64,000 bases of DNA. Source: Ga0077523 sp038324085 (GTDB lineage Bacteria; Pseudomonadota; Gammaproteobacteria; Burkholderiales; Ga0077523). Under the pieces are notes generated by a model. That model saw only the letters and a list, made by a program, of their open reading frames with translations, had not been told where the DNA came from and did no database searches. Of this stretch, positions 16,595 to 24,815 are shown piece by piece. The translations under genes and the position numbers were made by a program. The first letter of the stretch is position 1. Each line of letters begins with the position of its first letter. Location: the NCBI GenBank assembly GCA_038324085.1, contig JBBQHP010000010.1:62001-126000 (forward strand), in the 5' to 3' direction.

Positions 16595-18007
16595 ATGGCT
16601 GCAACGCTGATCAGGAACGGCAGGATCGTGACCGCCGTGGACGACTACAACGCGGACGTGCTCGTGCAGGATGGCCGCGTGGAGACCATCGGCAGGAATC
16701 TACAGGTCGGCGGCGACGTCGAGGTGCACGACGCCAGCGGATTGCTCGTGCTGCCGGGCGGCGTGGACGTGCACACGCACCTGGACTGGGAGTTCGGGCC
16801 CACCCATACCGTCGACACGTTCGGCACCGGCACCCGTTCGGCTGCGTTCGGGGGCACCACGACGCTGATCGATTTCTGCAACCAGACCGTCGGCCAGAGC
16901 CCGCTCACGGGACTGGAGAACTGGCACAAGCGGCGCGAGAGCGCGTGCGTGGACGTGGGCGCGCACATGATCCTGCTGGACGTGAACGAGCAGAGCCTGA
17001 AGGACATGAAGACCCTGATCGATCACGAGGGCGTCACGAGCTTCAAGCTGTTCATGGCCTATCCGGGCGTGCTGATGGTGGACGACGGAGCGCTGTTCAA
17101 GGCCATGCGGGTGGCGGGCGCGAACGGCGCGATGACCTGTATCCATGCCGAGAACGGTCCGGTGATCCAGGTGCTGGTGCAGGAGGCCGTGGCGCAGGGC
17201 CTGAAGGCGCCCAAGTACCACGCGAGCACGCGCCCCTCGATCCTCGAAGGCGAGGCCACCCACCGCGCAATCCGTCTCGCGGAACTGGCGGGAGCGCCGC
17301 TGTACATCGTCCACCTGTCGGCGGGCGAAGCGCTGCATGCGGTGACGGAGGCGCGCGATCGCGGCATTCCGGTGCACGCCGAGACCTGCCCGCACTACCT
17401 GTTCCTGACCGCCGAGGACTACGAGCGTCCCGGCTTCGAGGGGGCGAAGTACGTGATGACGCCGCCGCTGCGCGATCATCACCATCAGCACCAGCTCTGG
17501 CGCGGATTGAAGACGGACGATCTGCAGGTGGTCTCCACCGACCATTGCCCGTTCTGCTTCAACGAGCAGCCGTACGGCATGAAATTCTCGAAACAGCAGG
17601 GCATCGACAGCTTCAGCCAGATCCCGAACGGTGCGCCGGGCGTGGAGACGCGCCTGCCGCTGATCTTCGACGGGGCCGTCACCAAGAACGGCATGTCGAT
17701 CAACCGCTTCGTCGAGATCACGTCGACTGCTCCGGCGAAGTTGTTCGGTCTGTTCCCGCGCAAGGGCACGATCGCGGTCGGCACCGACGGCGACATCGTG
17801 TTGTTCGATCCCAGGGAGCAGTGGACGATCCGTGCCGCCGAACAGCACAGCCGGATCGACTACACGCTGTTCGAAGGCCGGCCGGTGACGGGGCGGGTGA
17901 AGAAGGTGTTCCTGCGCGGGCAGTGCATCGTCGACGGCGCGCAGTGGCACGGCCGTGAAGGGATGGGCGCCTACCTGGAGCGAGGAGAATCCGGAGCGAT
18001 CCGCTGA
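16595..18007 (+). CDS. hydA: Dihydropyrimidinase / D-hydantoinase
   Basis: 470 aa, standard size. Binuclear metal ligands are visible: DVHTHLDW (H60, H62), the lysine to be carbamylated in TSFKLFMAYPG (K151), CIHAEN (H184), YIVHLSAGE and the catalytic Asp in STDHCPF. It opens the dihydropyrimidine ring to the N-carbamoyl-beta-amino acid, the step between PreTA and the carbamoylase. AGGAGACC lies before the ATG. It is the last enzyme gene before the regulator. The linked CobW GTPase may help load its metal. Confidence 0.94.
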   Translation: MAATLIRNGRIVTAVDDYNADVLVQDGRVETIGRNLQVGGDVEVHDASGLLVLPGGVDVHTHLDWEFGPTHTVDTFGTGTRSAAFGGTTTLIDFCNQTVGQSPLTGLENWHKRRESACVDVGAHMILLDVNEQSLKDMKTLIDHEGVTSFKLFMAYPGVLMVDDGALFKAMRVAGANGAMTCIHAENGPVIQVLVQEAVAQGLKAPKYHASTRPSILEGEATHRAIRLAELAGAPLYIVHLSAGEALHAVTEARDRGIPVHAETCPHYLFLTAEDYERPGFEGAKYVMTPPLRDHHHQHQLWRGLKTDDLQVVSTDHCPFCFNEQPYGMKFSKQQGIDSFSQIPNGAPGVETRLPLIFDGAVTKNGMSINRFVEITSTAPAKLFGLFPRKGTIAVGTDGDIVLFDPREQWTIRAAEQHSRIDYTLFEGRPVTGRVKKVFLRGQCIVDGAQWHGREGMGAYLERGESGAIR

Positions 18008-18129
18008 TGGCCGCCTGAGGTTCTTCGCCCGGCCCGAACGGCGCGAGCCATGGCTCTTGCGCGCGGCGACGGCGTCGTGCTGACTGTGTCTATCTCGCCC
18101 CGCCACGGGGCGCTGGTGGCCACGTGCAG

Positions 18130-18149
18130 GAATACTGTATACAGTATTC
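18130..18149. promoter_or_regulatory. Perfect 20-bp palindrome, probable GntR operator
   Basis: GAATACTGTA followed by TACAGTATTC is a perfect palindrome with the TGTATACA core often bound by FCD-type GntR regulators. It ends 23 bases before the ATG of the GntR gene. Placement over the promoter suggests autoregulation, and possibly control of the downstream dioxygenase gene. Confidence 0.75.
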
Positions 18150-18172
18150 AATCTTCGCCGCCGGATTCCGCC

Positions 18173-18841
18173 ATGGCATCGTTGCGTCAGATCGCGTTCG
18201 CGCCCGACCTCACCGAGCAGGTCCGCCAGCGCCTGCTCGACGCGATCTGCAGCGGCGAACTGGCCGCGGGCGCCCGTCTGACCCAAGAGGACCTCGCGAT
18301 TCGCTTCGACGTTTCGCGCCAGCCCGTGCTCCAGGCGCTGCGCCTGCTGAAGAAAGACGGGTTCGTCATCGAAGCGGGCCGCCGCGGGCTCATGGTGGCC
18401 CCGCTCGACGCCACCTCGATCCTGCATGTCTACGAGATGCGCGCCGTGCTCGACGGACTGGCTGCACGCAAGGCCGCCATGGCGCGGGCGAACCTCGACC
18501 CGGCGATCATCGCGCGTGGCCGCAAGGCCGTGGCGGGTGGGCGCGTGAGCGCCATGATCGAGGCCGACTCGAGCTTCCACGACCTGATCTACCGGGCGTC
18601 GGGCAACCCGCTGTTGCCGGAGGCGGTCGACCACCACTGGCGCCACATCAGCCGTGCGATGGGTGCTGTCCTGCAATCCACGCGCGTGCGTACTGTCGTC
18701 TGGAACGAGCACGAAGCGATCTTCGCGGCCATCGCCGCGGGGGACGCCGATCGCGCGGAGGACCTGGCGCGACGCCATGCGGAGGATGCCGGGCAGAATC
18801 TGGCGCGCGCTTTCGAACGACAACTCGCGGCCGCATCCTGA
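18173..18841 (+). CDS. GntR-family regulator, FCD subfamily
   Basis: 222 aa. N-terminal winged helix (LTEQVRQRLLDAICSGELAAGARL then TQEDLAIRFDVSRQPVLQALRLLKKDGFV) and an all-helical FCD ligand domain with the metal-binding pattern (EMRAVLDGLAARKAA, DSSFHDLIYRASGN, WNEHEAIFAAIAAGD, RRHAEDA). The true start is MASLRQIAF; longer frames would run through the palindrome at 18130-18149. FCD regulators sense small organic acids. The effector is probably an intermediate of the adjacent pathway. It sits between the pyrimidine genes and the dioxygenase. Confidence 0.9.
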   Translation: MASLRQIAFAPDLTEQVRQRLLDAICSGELAAGARLTQEDLAIRFDVSRQPVLQALRLLKKDGFVIEAGRRGLMVAPLDATSILHVYEMRAVLDGLAARKAAMARANLDPAIIARGRKAVAGGRVSAMIEADSSFHDLIYRASGNPLLPEAVDHHWRHISRAMGAVLQSTRVRTVVWNEHEAIFAAIAAGDADRAEDLARRHAEDAGQNLARAFERQLAAAS

Positions 18842-18867
18842 GTGCGTCCGGCAACACGGGAGACAAC

Positions 18868-19710
18868 ATGAAACTCGACCAGGAACAGATCGAACGCTTC
18901 GAGCGCGAGGGCTACCTGTTCTTCCCCAGCCTGTTCACGCCGGCGGAAGTGCAGGTGCTGCTCGACGAGGTGCCGTCGATCTACGCGCAGCATCGCCCGG
19001 AGAACGTGCGCGAGAAAGACAGCGATGCCGTGCGCACGAACTTCGCGGCGCATCTGTACAGCCGGCCGTTCGCGAAACTCGCCCGCCATCCGCGCATGGT
19101 CGAGCCCATCGTGGAACTGTTCGACGAGCAGGTGTACATGCACCAGTTCAAGATCAACGGCAAGATGGCCTTCGACGGCGACGTGTGGCAGTGGCACCAG
19201 GACTACGGCACCTGGATGAACGACGACCTCATGCCCACGCCGCGAGCGATGAACGTCGCGATCTTCCTCGGCGAAGTGAACGAGTTCAACGGACCGTTGA
19301 TGTTCATCCCGGGCAGCCACAAGCTGGGCATCATCGACGCACAGCACGACACCTCGACCACCAGCTATCCGCTCTGGACGATCAATCACGACACGATCGG
19401 CAAGCTGGTGGACCGCGGCGGCATCGTCGCTCCCAAGGGACCGGCGGGGTCCATGATCCTGTTCCATTCCTGCCTCGTGCATTCGTCGGGATCGAACCTG
19501 TCGCCGTGGAATCGGATCAACGTGTACCTGAGCCTGTGCGCGGTCTCGAATCACATCCGGCGGTTCAAGCGGCCGGAGTACATTGCCCACCGCGATTTCA
19601 CTCCGATCGAATGCCTGCCCGACGATTGCATCACGGGCGACTACGACGTGTCGTTGCCCTGGAAGGATGGCACCCCGGCGGAAGCGCTGGAACCCTCGCT
19701 CGCGGCGTAG
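18868..19710 (+). CDS. Phytanoyl-CoA dioxygenase family (2OG-Fe(II)) enzyme
   Basis: 280 aa with the PhyH/EctD fold. The iron facial triad is read as H110-x-D112 in WQWHQDYGTW and a distal His in FHSCLVHSSGSN (H200 or H205). LMFIPGSHKLG is the typical following strand. Such enzymes hydroxylate small molecules with 2-oxoglutarate and O2; close relatives include ectoine hydroxylase. Substrate is unknown. It begins 26 bases after the GntR stop behind GGGAG and is followed by the oxidoreductase, suggesting one transcript under the GntR operator. Confidence 0.82.
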   Translation: MKLDQEQIERFEREGYLFFPSLFTPAEVQVLLDEVPSIYAQHRPENVREKDSDAVRTNFAAHLYSRPFAKLARHPRMVEPIVELFDEQVYMHQFKINGKMAFDGDVWQWHQDYGTWMNDDLMPTPRAMNVAIFLGEVNEFNGPLMFIPGSHKLGIIDAQHDTSTTSYPLWTINHDTIGKLVDRGGIVAPKGPAGSMILFHSCLVHSSGSNLSPWNRINVYLSLCAVSNHIRRFKRPEYIAHRDFTPIECLPDDCITGDYDVSLPWKDGTPAEALEPSLAA

Positions 19711-19720
19711 GGGCCGGAAC

Positions 19721-21085
19721 ATGAATCTCCACGCCAAGCTGTGCGAGCGCGAAGCGCAGGGCAGGCGCCTTCGGGTCGGCCTGATCGGCGCCGGGAAATT
19801 CGGTGCGATGTACCTGGCGCAGGTCCCGAAGACGCCGGGCCTGCATCTCGCGGGAATCGCCGATCTGTCGCCCGCGAACGCCAAGGGGAATCTGCAGCGG
19901 GTGGGGTGGGAACCCGGGCGGCATGCCGCCCGGTCGCTCGACAGCGCGTTCGCGAGCGGGTTGACGCACGTGGGCGACGACTGGCAGGCGCTCGTTGCCG
20001 ATCCGCGCATCGACATCATCGTCGAAGCCACCGGCAATCCTGCGGCCGCGGTGGATCATGCGCTCGCGGCGTTCGCGCACGGCAAGCACGTGGTCATGGT
20101 GACGGTCGAGGCGGACGCGATGTGCGGGCCACTGCTGGCCCGGCGCGCCACGGCCGCCGGCGTGGTCTACAGCCTCGCGTACGGCGACCAGCCCGCGCTC
20201 ATCTGCGATCTGGTCGACTGGGCCCGCGCGTCGGGCTTCAACGTGATTGCCGCAGGTCGCGGTCACAAATGGCAGCCGCACTTCGCGCAGTCGACGCCCG
20301 AAACCGTCTGGGGCCACTACGGGCTCACGCCGGAACAGGCGCGAGCGGGCGGTCTCAATCCGAAGATGTTCAATTCGTTTCTCGACGGTTCCAAGCCCGC
20401 CATCGAGTGCACTGCGGTGTGCAACGCAACCGGCCTCACCCCCGCACCTTACGGATTGCGCTACCCGCCGGCGAGCGTCGATGACATTCCGCGCGTGATG
20501 CGCCCGGTTGCCGAAGGCGGGCACCTGCACCACACGGGACAAGTGGAGGTGATCTCGTCGCTCGAAGCCGATGGCCGTGTCATTCCGTACGACATCCGCT
20601 TCGGGGTGTGGGTCGTGTTCGAAGGCGACACGGAATACATCCGGCGCTGCTTCACCGAGTACGGCGTGCGCACCGACCCTTCGGGACGCTACGCGTGCCT
20701 GTACAAGCGCTGGCATCTGATCGGCCTCGAGGTCGGCATCTCGGTGGCCTCCGTGGGCCTGCGACACGAATCCACCGGCTGCGCGACCGGCTTCCGCGCC
20801 GACGTGGTCGCCACCGCCAAGCGCGATCTGAAGGCCGGCGAGACCCTCGACGGCGAAGGCGGCTACACCGTGGTCGGAAAACTCATGCGTGCCGAGGATT
20901 CGCTGCGCATCGGCGCGCTCGCGCTCGGTCTCGCGCACGGCGTGAAACTGCTGGCGCCGATCGCTGCCGGCGAACCGGTACGCTGGCGCGATGTAGCGGT
21001 CGACGAGGGTAGCTCCGCGGTGCAGGTCCGGCGCGAAATGGAGCGGATGTTCGCGCCGGCGCCAGAGCCCGCGCTCGCTTCCTGA
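19721..21085 (+). CDS. NAD(P)-dependent oxidoreductase with C-terminal SAF domain
   Basis: 454 aa. N-terminal Rossmann fold (RVGLIGAGKFGAMYLAQV, 18-35), homoserine-dehydrogenase-like DDWQALVADPRIDIIVEATGNP, and a C-terminal SAF domain (DLKAGETLDGEGGYTVVGKL, HGVKLLAPIAAGEPVRW). This fusion (COG4091 type) is uncharacterised biochemically in most cases. The SAF part resembles sugar/sialic acid and D-altronate enzymes. It follows the dioxygenase by 10 bases and may oxidise or reduce the hydroxylated product. Confidence 0.8.
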   Translation: MNLHAKLCEREAQGRRLRVGLIGAGKFGAMYLAQVPKTPGLHLAGIADLSPANAKGNLQRVGWEPGRHAARSLDSAFASGLTHVGDDWQALVADPRIDIIVEATGNPAAAVDHALAAFAHGKHVVMVTVEADAMCGPLLARRATAAGVVYSLAYGDQPALICDLVDWARASGFNVIAAGRGHKWQPHFAQSTPETVWGHYGLTPEQARAGGLNPKMFNSFLDGSKPAIECTAVCNATGLTPAPYGLRYPPASVDDIPRVMRPVAEGGHLHHTGQVEVISSLEADGRVIPYDIRFGVWVVFEGDTEYIRRCFTEYGVRTDPSGRYACLYKRWHLIGLEVGISVASVGLRHESTGCATGFRADVVATAKRDLKAGETLDGEGGYTVVGKLMRAEDSLRIGALALGLAHGVKLLAPIAAGEPVRWRDVAVDEGSSAVQVRREMERMFAPAPEPALAS

Positions 21086-21089
21086 ACGG

Positions 21090-21452
21090 CTACTTGCGCT
21101 TCTTCCAGCGGCTCGCGCACTGCACCGGCGTATTGCGCACGAGCATGACCTGTTCGCGCGCATTGGCCCAGTGGATCACGTCGTGGGCGACGTTCAGCGT
21201 GCGATTTTCCACCGTCGGTTCCTGTGCCGCGGCGATGTCTCCGACGATGACGTCGTCGACGTTCGGGACCGGTGGTTTCTTTACCGAGAACAGCCCGTAG
21301 GCGTCCGCCGGTTCGCCCTCGGGCAGTCGGATCACGAAATAGCCGCAGGTCGGGTCGGCCCAGCTCACAACCCCCTCCGCGGCACCGGCGGCAACGGGCG
21401 CCAGGCACTGGAGCGCCACGACCATGCAGGCGCCGATCGATGTCATTTTCAT
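21090..21452 (-). CDS. Small exported protein of unknown function
   Basis: 120 aa. Signal peptide MKMTSIGACMVVALQCLAP with AGAA cleavage around residue 25, giving a ~95-aa periplasmic domain with two cysteines (TCGYF and VQCASRWKKRK), which could form a disulfide. GGAGGAG just before the ATG fixes the start; the longer frame lacks a signal. It ends 5 bases from the opposing oxidoreductase gene. Family not recognised. It lies back to back with the PQQ dehydrogenase gene, so a role with that periplasmic enzyme is possible but unproven. Confidence 0.7.
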   Translation of the reverse strand: MKMTSIGACMVVALQCLAPVAAGAAEGVVSWADPTCGYFVIRLPEGEPADAYGLFSVKKPPVPNVDDVIVGDIAAAQEPTVENRTLNVAHDVIHWANAREQVMLVRNTPVQCASRWKKRK

Positions 21453-21836
21453 GGTTTCTCCTCCGGACTGGGACGCCGCGCTGCAACATGAGCGCGCCAA
21501 GAATCCTACCTTGACTTATCCGGATGACATCGAAAGAATTGTTCTCAGCAGGCGCGACGAAAGTGCAACCGGCCCAGACCGGCAAGCACGGGGAAGGTTC
21601 GGAGGGGAGTGCAGCTCCCGGGGATCGGATGCCGAAGGCGCGATCAACGCGCTCCGCACCGACTCCCGGCAGGCGAGGCCGCCGGCGCCCCGCCGCGAGC
21701 GCGATCTCTGGTCGAATCGAACCCAAGGCGCAGTGCGATGACGCGTGCGGGCAAGGGTGCCGCGCAGATTCGGCACCGACCCGCTCGACCTGGCCGAAAG
21801 TCCGTGGTTCGAGTCAACTCTGGAGGGGTCGCAAAA
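21453..21836 (+). promoter_or_regulatory. Gap before the PQQ dehydrogenase, with a possible sigma70 promoter
   Basis: 384 bases with no supported gene. TTGACT at 21511-21516 and AAGAAT at 21534-21539, 17 bases apart, could be a promoter reading toward the dehydrogenase, which would give a leader of about 290 bases. A tRNA T-arm-like run near 21804-21821 has no matching cloverleaf. No known riboswitch was recognised. Confidence 0.3.
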
Positions 21837-23524
21837 ATGCAAATCAAGCTGAAGTCGATGGTGATCGCGCTCAGCCTTGCCGGCATCGCCGGCATGGCGC
21901 TGGCGGGACCGGTGAGCGATCAGATGCTCGCACAGGACCCGAGCGATTCGTGGCTGCACACCAACGGCAACTGGGCGGGCTACCGCTACAGCGTGCTGTC
22001 GCAGGTGAACGCCCGCAATGCGAAGGACCTGAAGTTGCGTGGATCAGCTCGGTCGGTGCGAAGACCGATTCGCAGGCCACGCCGCTGTTCCACGACGGGC
22101 TGATCTACTTCCCGCAGGACAACAAGGTGTTCGCGATCGATGCCGACAACGGCAAGATCGTCTGGAAGTACGAACACAAGCTGCCCGACGACTGGGGCGG
22201 ATACAACGTGCCGTTCTTCACCGGCAAGCACCGAGGGCTCGCGATCTCGGGTGAGAACGTCTACTTCCTGTCCAACGACAACAAGCTGCACGCGTTGAAC
22301 TACAAGACGGGCAAGGTGAAGTTCGTCAAGGACTATCAGGAAGACGGCATGGTCTACCCGAAGGACTTCGCCAAATCCGGCGACTCCAACGGCTACATCA
22401 GCACGGTCGGTCCCATGGCGATCCCGGGCGCGATCATCCTGCCGATGAACGGCACCGACACCGGCGGGCTGGAAGGCTTCGTCCTCGCGGTCAGTCCGGA
22501 CGACGGCAAGCTGCTGTGGAAGGCCAACATGATTCCGCACGACGGCGAGGCGGGAGCCGACACGTGGCCACCGGGCAGCACCCAGTACGGCGGCGCGGGC
22601 GCATGGATCGCGGGTTCGTACGATCCGGAGCTCAAGATGTATTTCACCGGCACGGCGAACGCCTACGAGTGGAACCCGAAGAATCGCGGCAACGGCGAGA
22701 TGGACAACGTCGGCGCGGCGAGCATCGTGGCGATCAACACGGAGGACGGCAAGGTCAACTGGCGCTATGTCGGCGTACCTGGAGATCCGTTCGACTTCGA
22801 TATCCCGCAGACCCCGATGGTGATCGACATCGAAGGTCAGAAGACCATCGTGCAGCCGAACAAGACCGGCTTCATCCACCATCTCGATGCAAAGACCGGC
22901 AAGTACCTCAGGGCCGACCGCTTCGTCGACCGGATGAACTGGATCAAGGGCTACGACGACAACGGGCGCCCGATCGACATGCTGGCACTGCCCAAGGAAG
23001 GCGGCGATCCGATCGAGGTCGCGCCGGGCCTGCTGGGCGGGGTGAACATGTATCCGAACGCCTACAACCCCAATACCGGCGACATCTATCTTGCTGCGAC
23101 GGAATCCTCGATGAAATACGGCTTCGAGGACATCAAGCTGATCAGCAACGTCCGGCATTTCGGCGCGTACCAGGAGTTCAATTTCGGCGACGAAACCGAC
23201 AAGGCCGTCAACGTGAAGTCCGGCAAGGAAGTCTGGCGCGACACGCAGGCCGGCAAGCCGGGCTATGCGGGTGGAATGATGACGACCGCGGGCAACATCG
23301 TGGTCTACACCACCCAGGGTGGCCGGTTCACCGTCACCGATGCAAGCTCCGGCGAAAAGCTCTACGAGTTCGAAACTGGCATCGCGGCGAAGTCGGGTCC
23401 GATCACGTTCATGCACAAGGGCAAGCAGATGATCGTGCAGGCGGTGGGCGGAACCCCGGGATTCGGCCGTGACGAGGCACACGGTCTCGAGTTCGGCCAC
23501 GCGATCGTCGCCTTCACCCGCTGA
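21837..23524 (+). pseudogene. PQQ-dependent alcohol dehydrogenase, split by a one-base frameshift
   Basis: A signal peptide and N-terminus (MQIKLKSMVIALSLAGIAG, then SWLHTNGNWAGYRYSVLSQV) are in one frame up to about 22034. The remaining ~495 residues, from VAWISSVGAK on, are in another. Restoring one G (AAG-GTT instead of AAGTT at 22032-22036) gives a continuous protein of ~562 aa, the usual quinoprotein length. Beta-propeller motifs include VFAIDADNGKIVWKYE and AGSYDPELKMYFTG. FDFD at the active site has an Asp two residues after the presumed catalytic Asp, as in lanthanide-type enzymes. The vicinal Cys-Cys of classical methanol dehydrogenases is absent. GGAGGGG precedes the ATG. Either a real mutation or a sequencing error. 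Confidence 0.85.
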
Positions 23525-23542
23525 GGGGGGCCGTAGGCGAAC

Positions 23543-23575
23543 GGGGGGTGCGCGCGCCGCGCGCCCCCTTTTTTT
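23543..23575 (+). terminator. Rho-independent terminator after the PQQ dehydrogenase
   Basis: A GC-rich hairpin (GGGGGGTGCGCGC against GCGCGCCCCC, with a short loop) is followed directly by seven T. It lies between the dehydrogenase and the cytochrome c gene, so the cytochrome may be read from residual readthrough or its own promoter. Confidence 0.85.
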
Positions 23576-23622
23576 CGCACCGGCCTGCGAAGGCTCGTGC
23601 AGCACTCGAGGAGTCAGACGTC

Positions 23623-24036
23623 ATGAAAGGTATCTTGCGCACACGGGGTAGTGCCTGGTCGCTCGCTATCCTCCTGGGAATCGCGGCGGGATACGCCCTG
23701 GCCGACGACGAGATTCCCGAGACCAACCCGTACTCGGGCGACGAGAAGGCCATGCGCGAAGGCAGGTCCTGGTTTCGGGGCGTTTGTGCCGCGTGTCATG
23801 GTGGCCGCGCGGATGGCGCCGGGGAGCGCGGCAACGGGGCCGACCTGCGCAAGCTCGAACTCGGGTTCAAGGGCTACGTGAACGTGGTGCTCCAGGGGCG
23901 CACGCAACCGGGCCGGACCATGGCCATGCCGGCGTGGAAGGGCGTACTCAAGAACGACGACATTTACAAGATCGGTGCCTACCTCGAGACGCTGGCGATC
24001 GACGGGGCCAACTGGAAAGAGGGCGTCAGGCACTGA
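23623..24036 (+). CDS. Periplasmic c-type cytochrome
   Basis: 137 aa with an N-terminal signal/anchor (SAWSLAILLGIAAGYALA) and one haem site CAACH (55-59). The sixth ligand is probably a Met in RTMAMPAWKGVL. The size and spacing match class I cytochromes that accept electrons from PQQ dehydrogenases (XoxG/MxaG-like). GAGGAG lies before the ATG. It is adjacent to the frameshifted quinoprotein and is its likely redox partner. Confidence 0.88.
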   Translation: MKGILRTRGSAWSLAILLGIAAGYALADDEIPETNPYSGDEKAMREGRSWFRGVCAACHGGRADGAGERGNGADLRKLELGFKGYVNVVLQGRTQPGRTMAMPAWKGVLKNDDIYKIGAYLETLAIDGANWKEGVRH

Positions 24037-24230
24037 CGTCGGCCCTGGCAGGGCGCCCGACTTCGGGGGCCGGTCGAGATCCTCGGATGGTGGCCGGGCG
24101 CCGGGGCCGGCAAGCTCTCGACGAGGCTTGAGGGCTGGCGGGCCCGCGGATTGCTTTGCCGTCTTGGAGACCCAGGCGCGGGCAGGTCCGCCCGATGCTG
24201 GGCGGGGGGAGTTCTCTGGAGGTTCAATCC

Positions 24231-24644
24231 ATGGACGCTGCCCCACTTGCTTCGCTCCTGACCGATCTGTTCACGGCCATCCAGCTCGTCTCCGGTCACG
24301 GGCTGCCTGCGCAGATGCCCGAGATCCACTTCGTACCCCACGCCGTGATCGAGGAGAAATTCTGCAATCGTCCATGCCGCGTGCAGGCGGCGTACCAACC
24401 GGAGACGGGCGTGTACATCGACGAAACGCTCGATGTGGTGCGAAATACCTACCACCGGTCGATCCTGCTGCACGAATTGGTACATCACGTCCAGGCCACT
24501 TCCGGTCTGTTCGACGGGAACATGAGCGAGTGCGAGCGCGCGACCCGGGATGAGCGCGAGGCCTACGACATCCAGAACCGCTACCTCAGCAGCGTCAAGG
24601 ATCCGCACCGGTTCCCGCCGCCGAGAATGCGTTGCGGCCCCTGA
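24231..24644 (+). CDS. Small HExxH protein, putative zinc metallopeptidase
   Basis: 137 aa. The zinc motif HELVHHVQ (H81, E82, H85) is intact, and ERATRDEREAYDIQNRYL downstream supplies acidic residues that could be the third ligand (gluzincin style). The rest is short, with three cysteines (FCNRPCR and the C-terminal RCGP). No signal peptide from this start, which follows GGAGG at 24218-24222. Proteolytic activity is not proved; small HExxH proteins may also be non-catalytic. It stands alone. Confidence 0.65.
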   Translation: MDAAPLASLLTDLFTAIQLVSGHGLPAQMPEIHFVPHAVIEEKFCNRPCRVQAAYQPETGVYIDETLDVVRNTYHRSILLHELVHHVQATSGLFDGNMSECERATRDEREAYDIQNRYLSSVKDPHRFPPPRMRCGP

Positions 24645-24773
24645 GCGTGCACTTGAACAAAAGACGGTAAAGCATTGGCGAAATGGCACGTTGGCACCGG
24701 CGATCGCTGCGCATGAGGGCGCCGGAAGCCGCGGTCTGACGGGACGTCCGGCGAGCAACCTGGCCTGCAGCGC

Positions 24774-24814
24774 GCGCGCCGCCGCCTAGCCGGGCAGCCC
24801 CGGGGGCGGCGCGC
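24774..24814. terminator. GC hairpin between convergent genes
   Basis: GCGCGCCGCC (24774-24783) and GGCGGCGCGC (24805-24814) form a perfect 10-bp stem with a 21-base loop, between the HExxH gene and the convergent methyltransferase gene. There is no T-run, so termination efficiency is uncertain. Confidence 0.4.
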
Positions 24815-24815
24815 G

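Noticed and set aside
16700..18823. Minus-strand frame of 707 codons across dihydropyrimidinase and GntR
   Set aside because: Spans two well-supported plus-strand genes and the palindromic operator; composition is typical of an antisense shadow.
21804..21821. tRNA T-arm-like sequence GTGGTTCGAGTCAACTC
   Set aside because: No acceptor stem, anticodon arm or D-arm can be folded upstream; chance resemblance.
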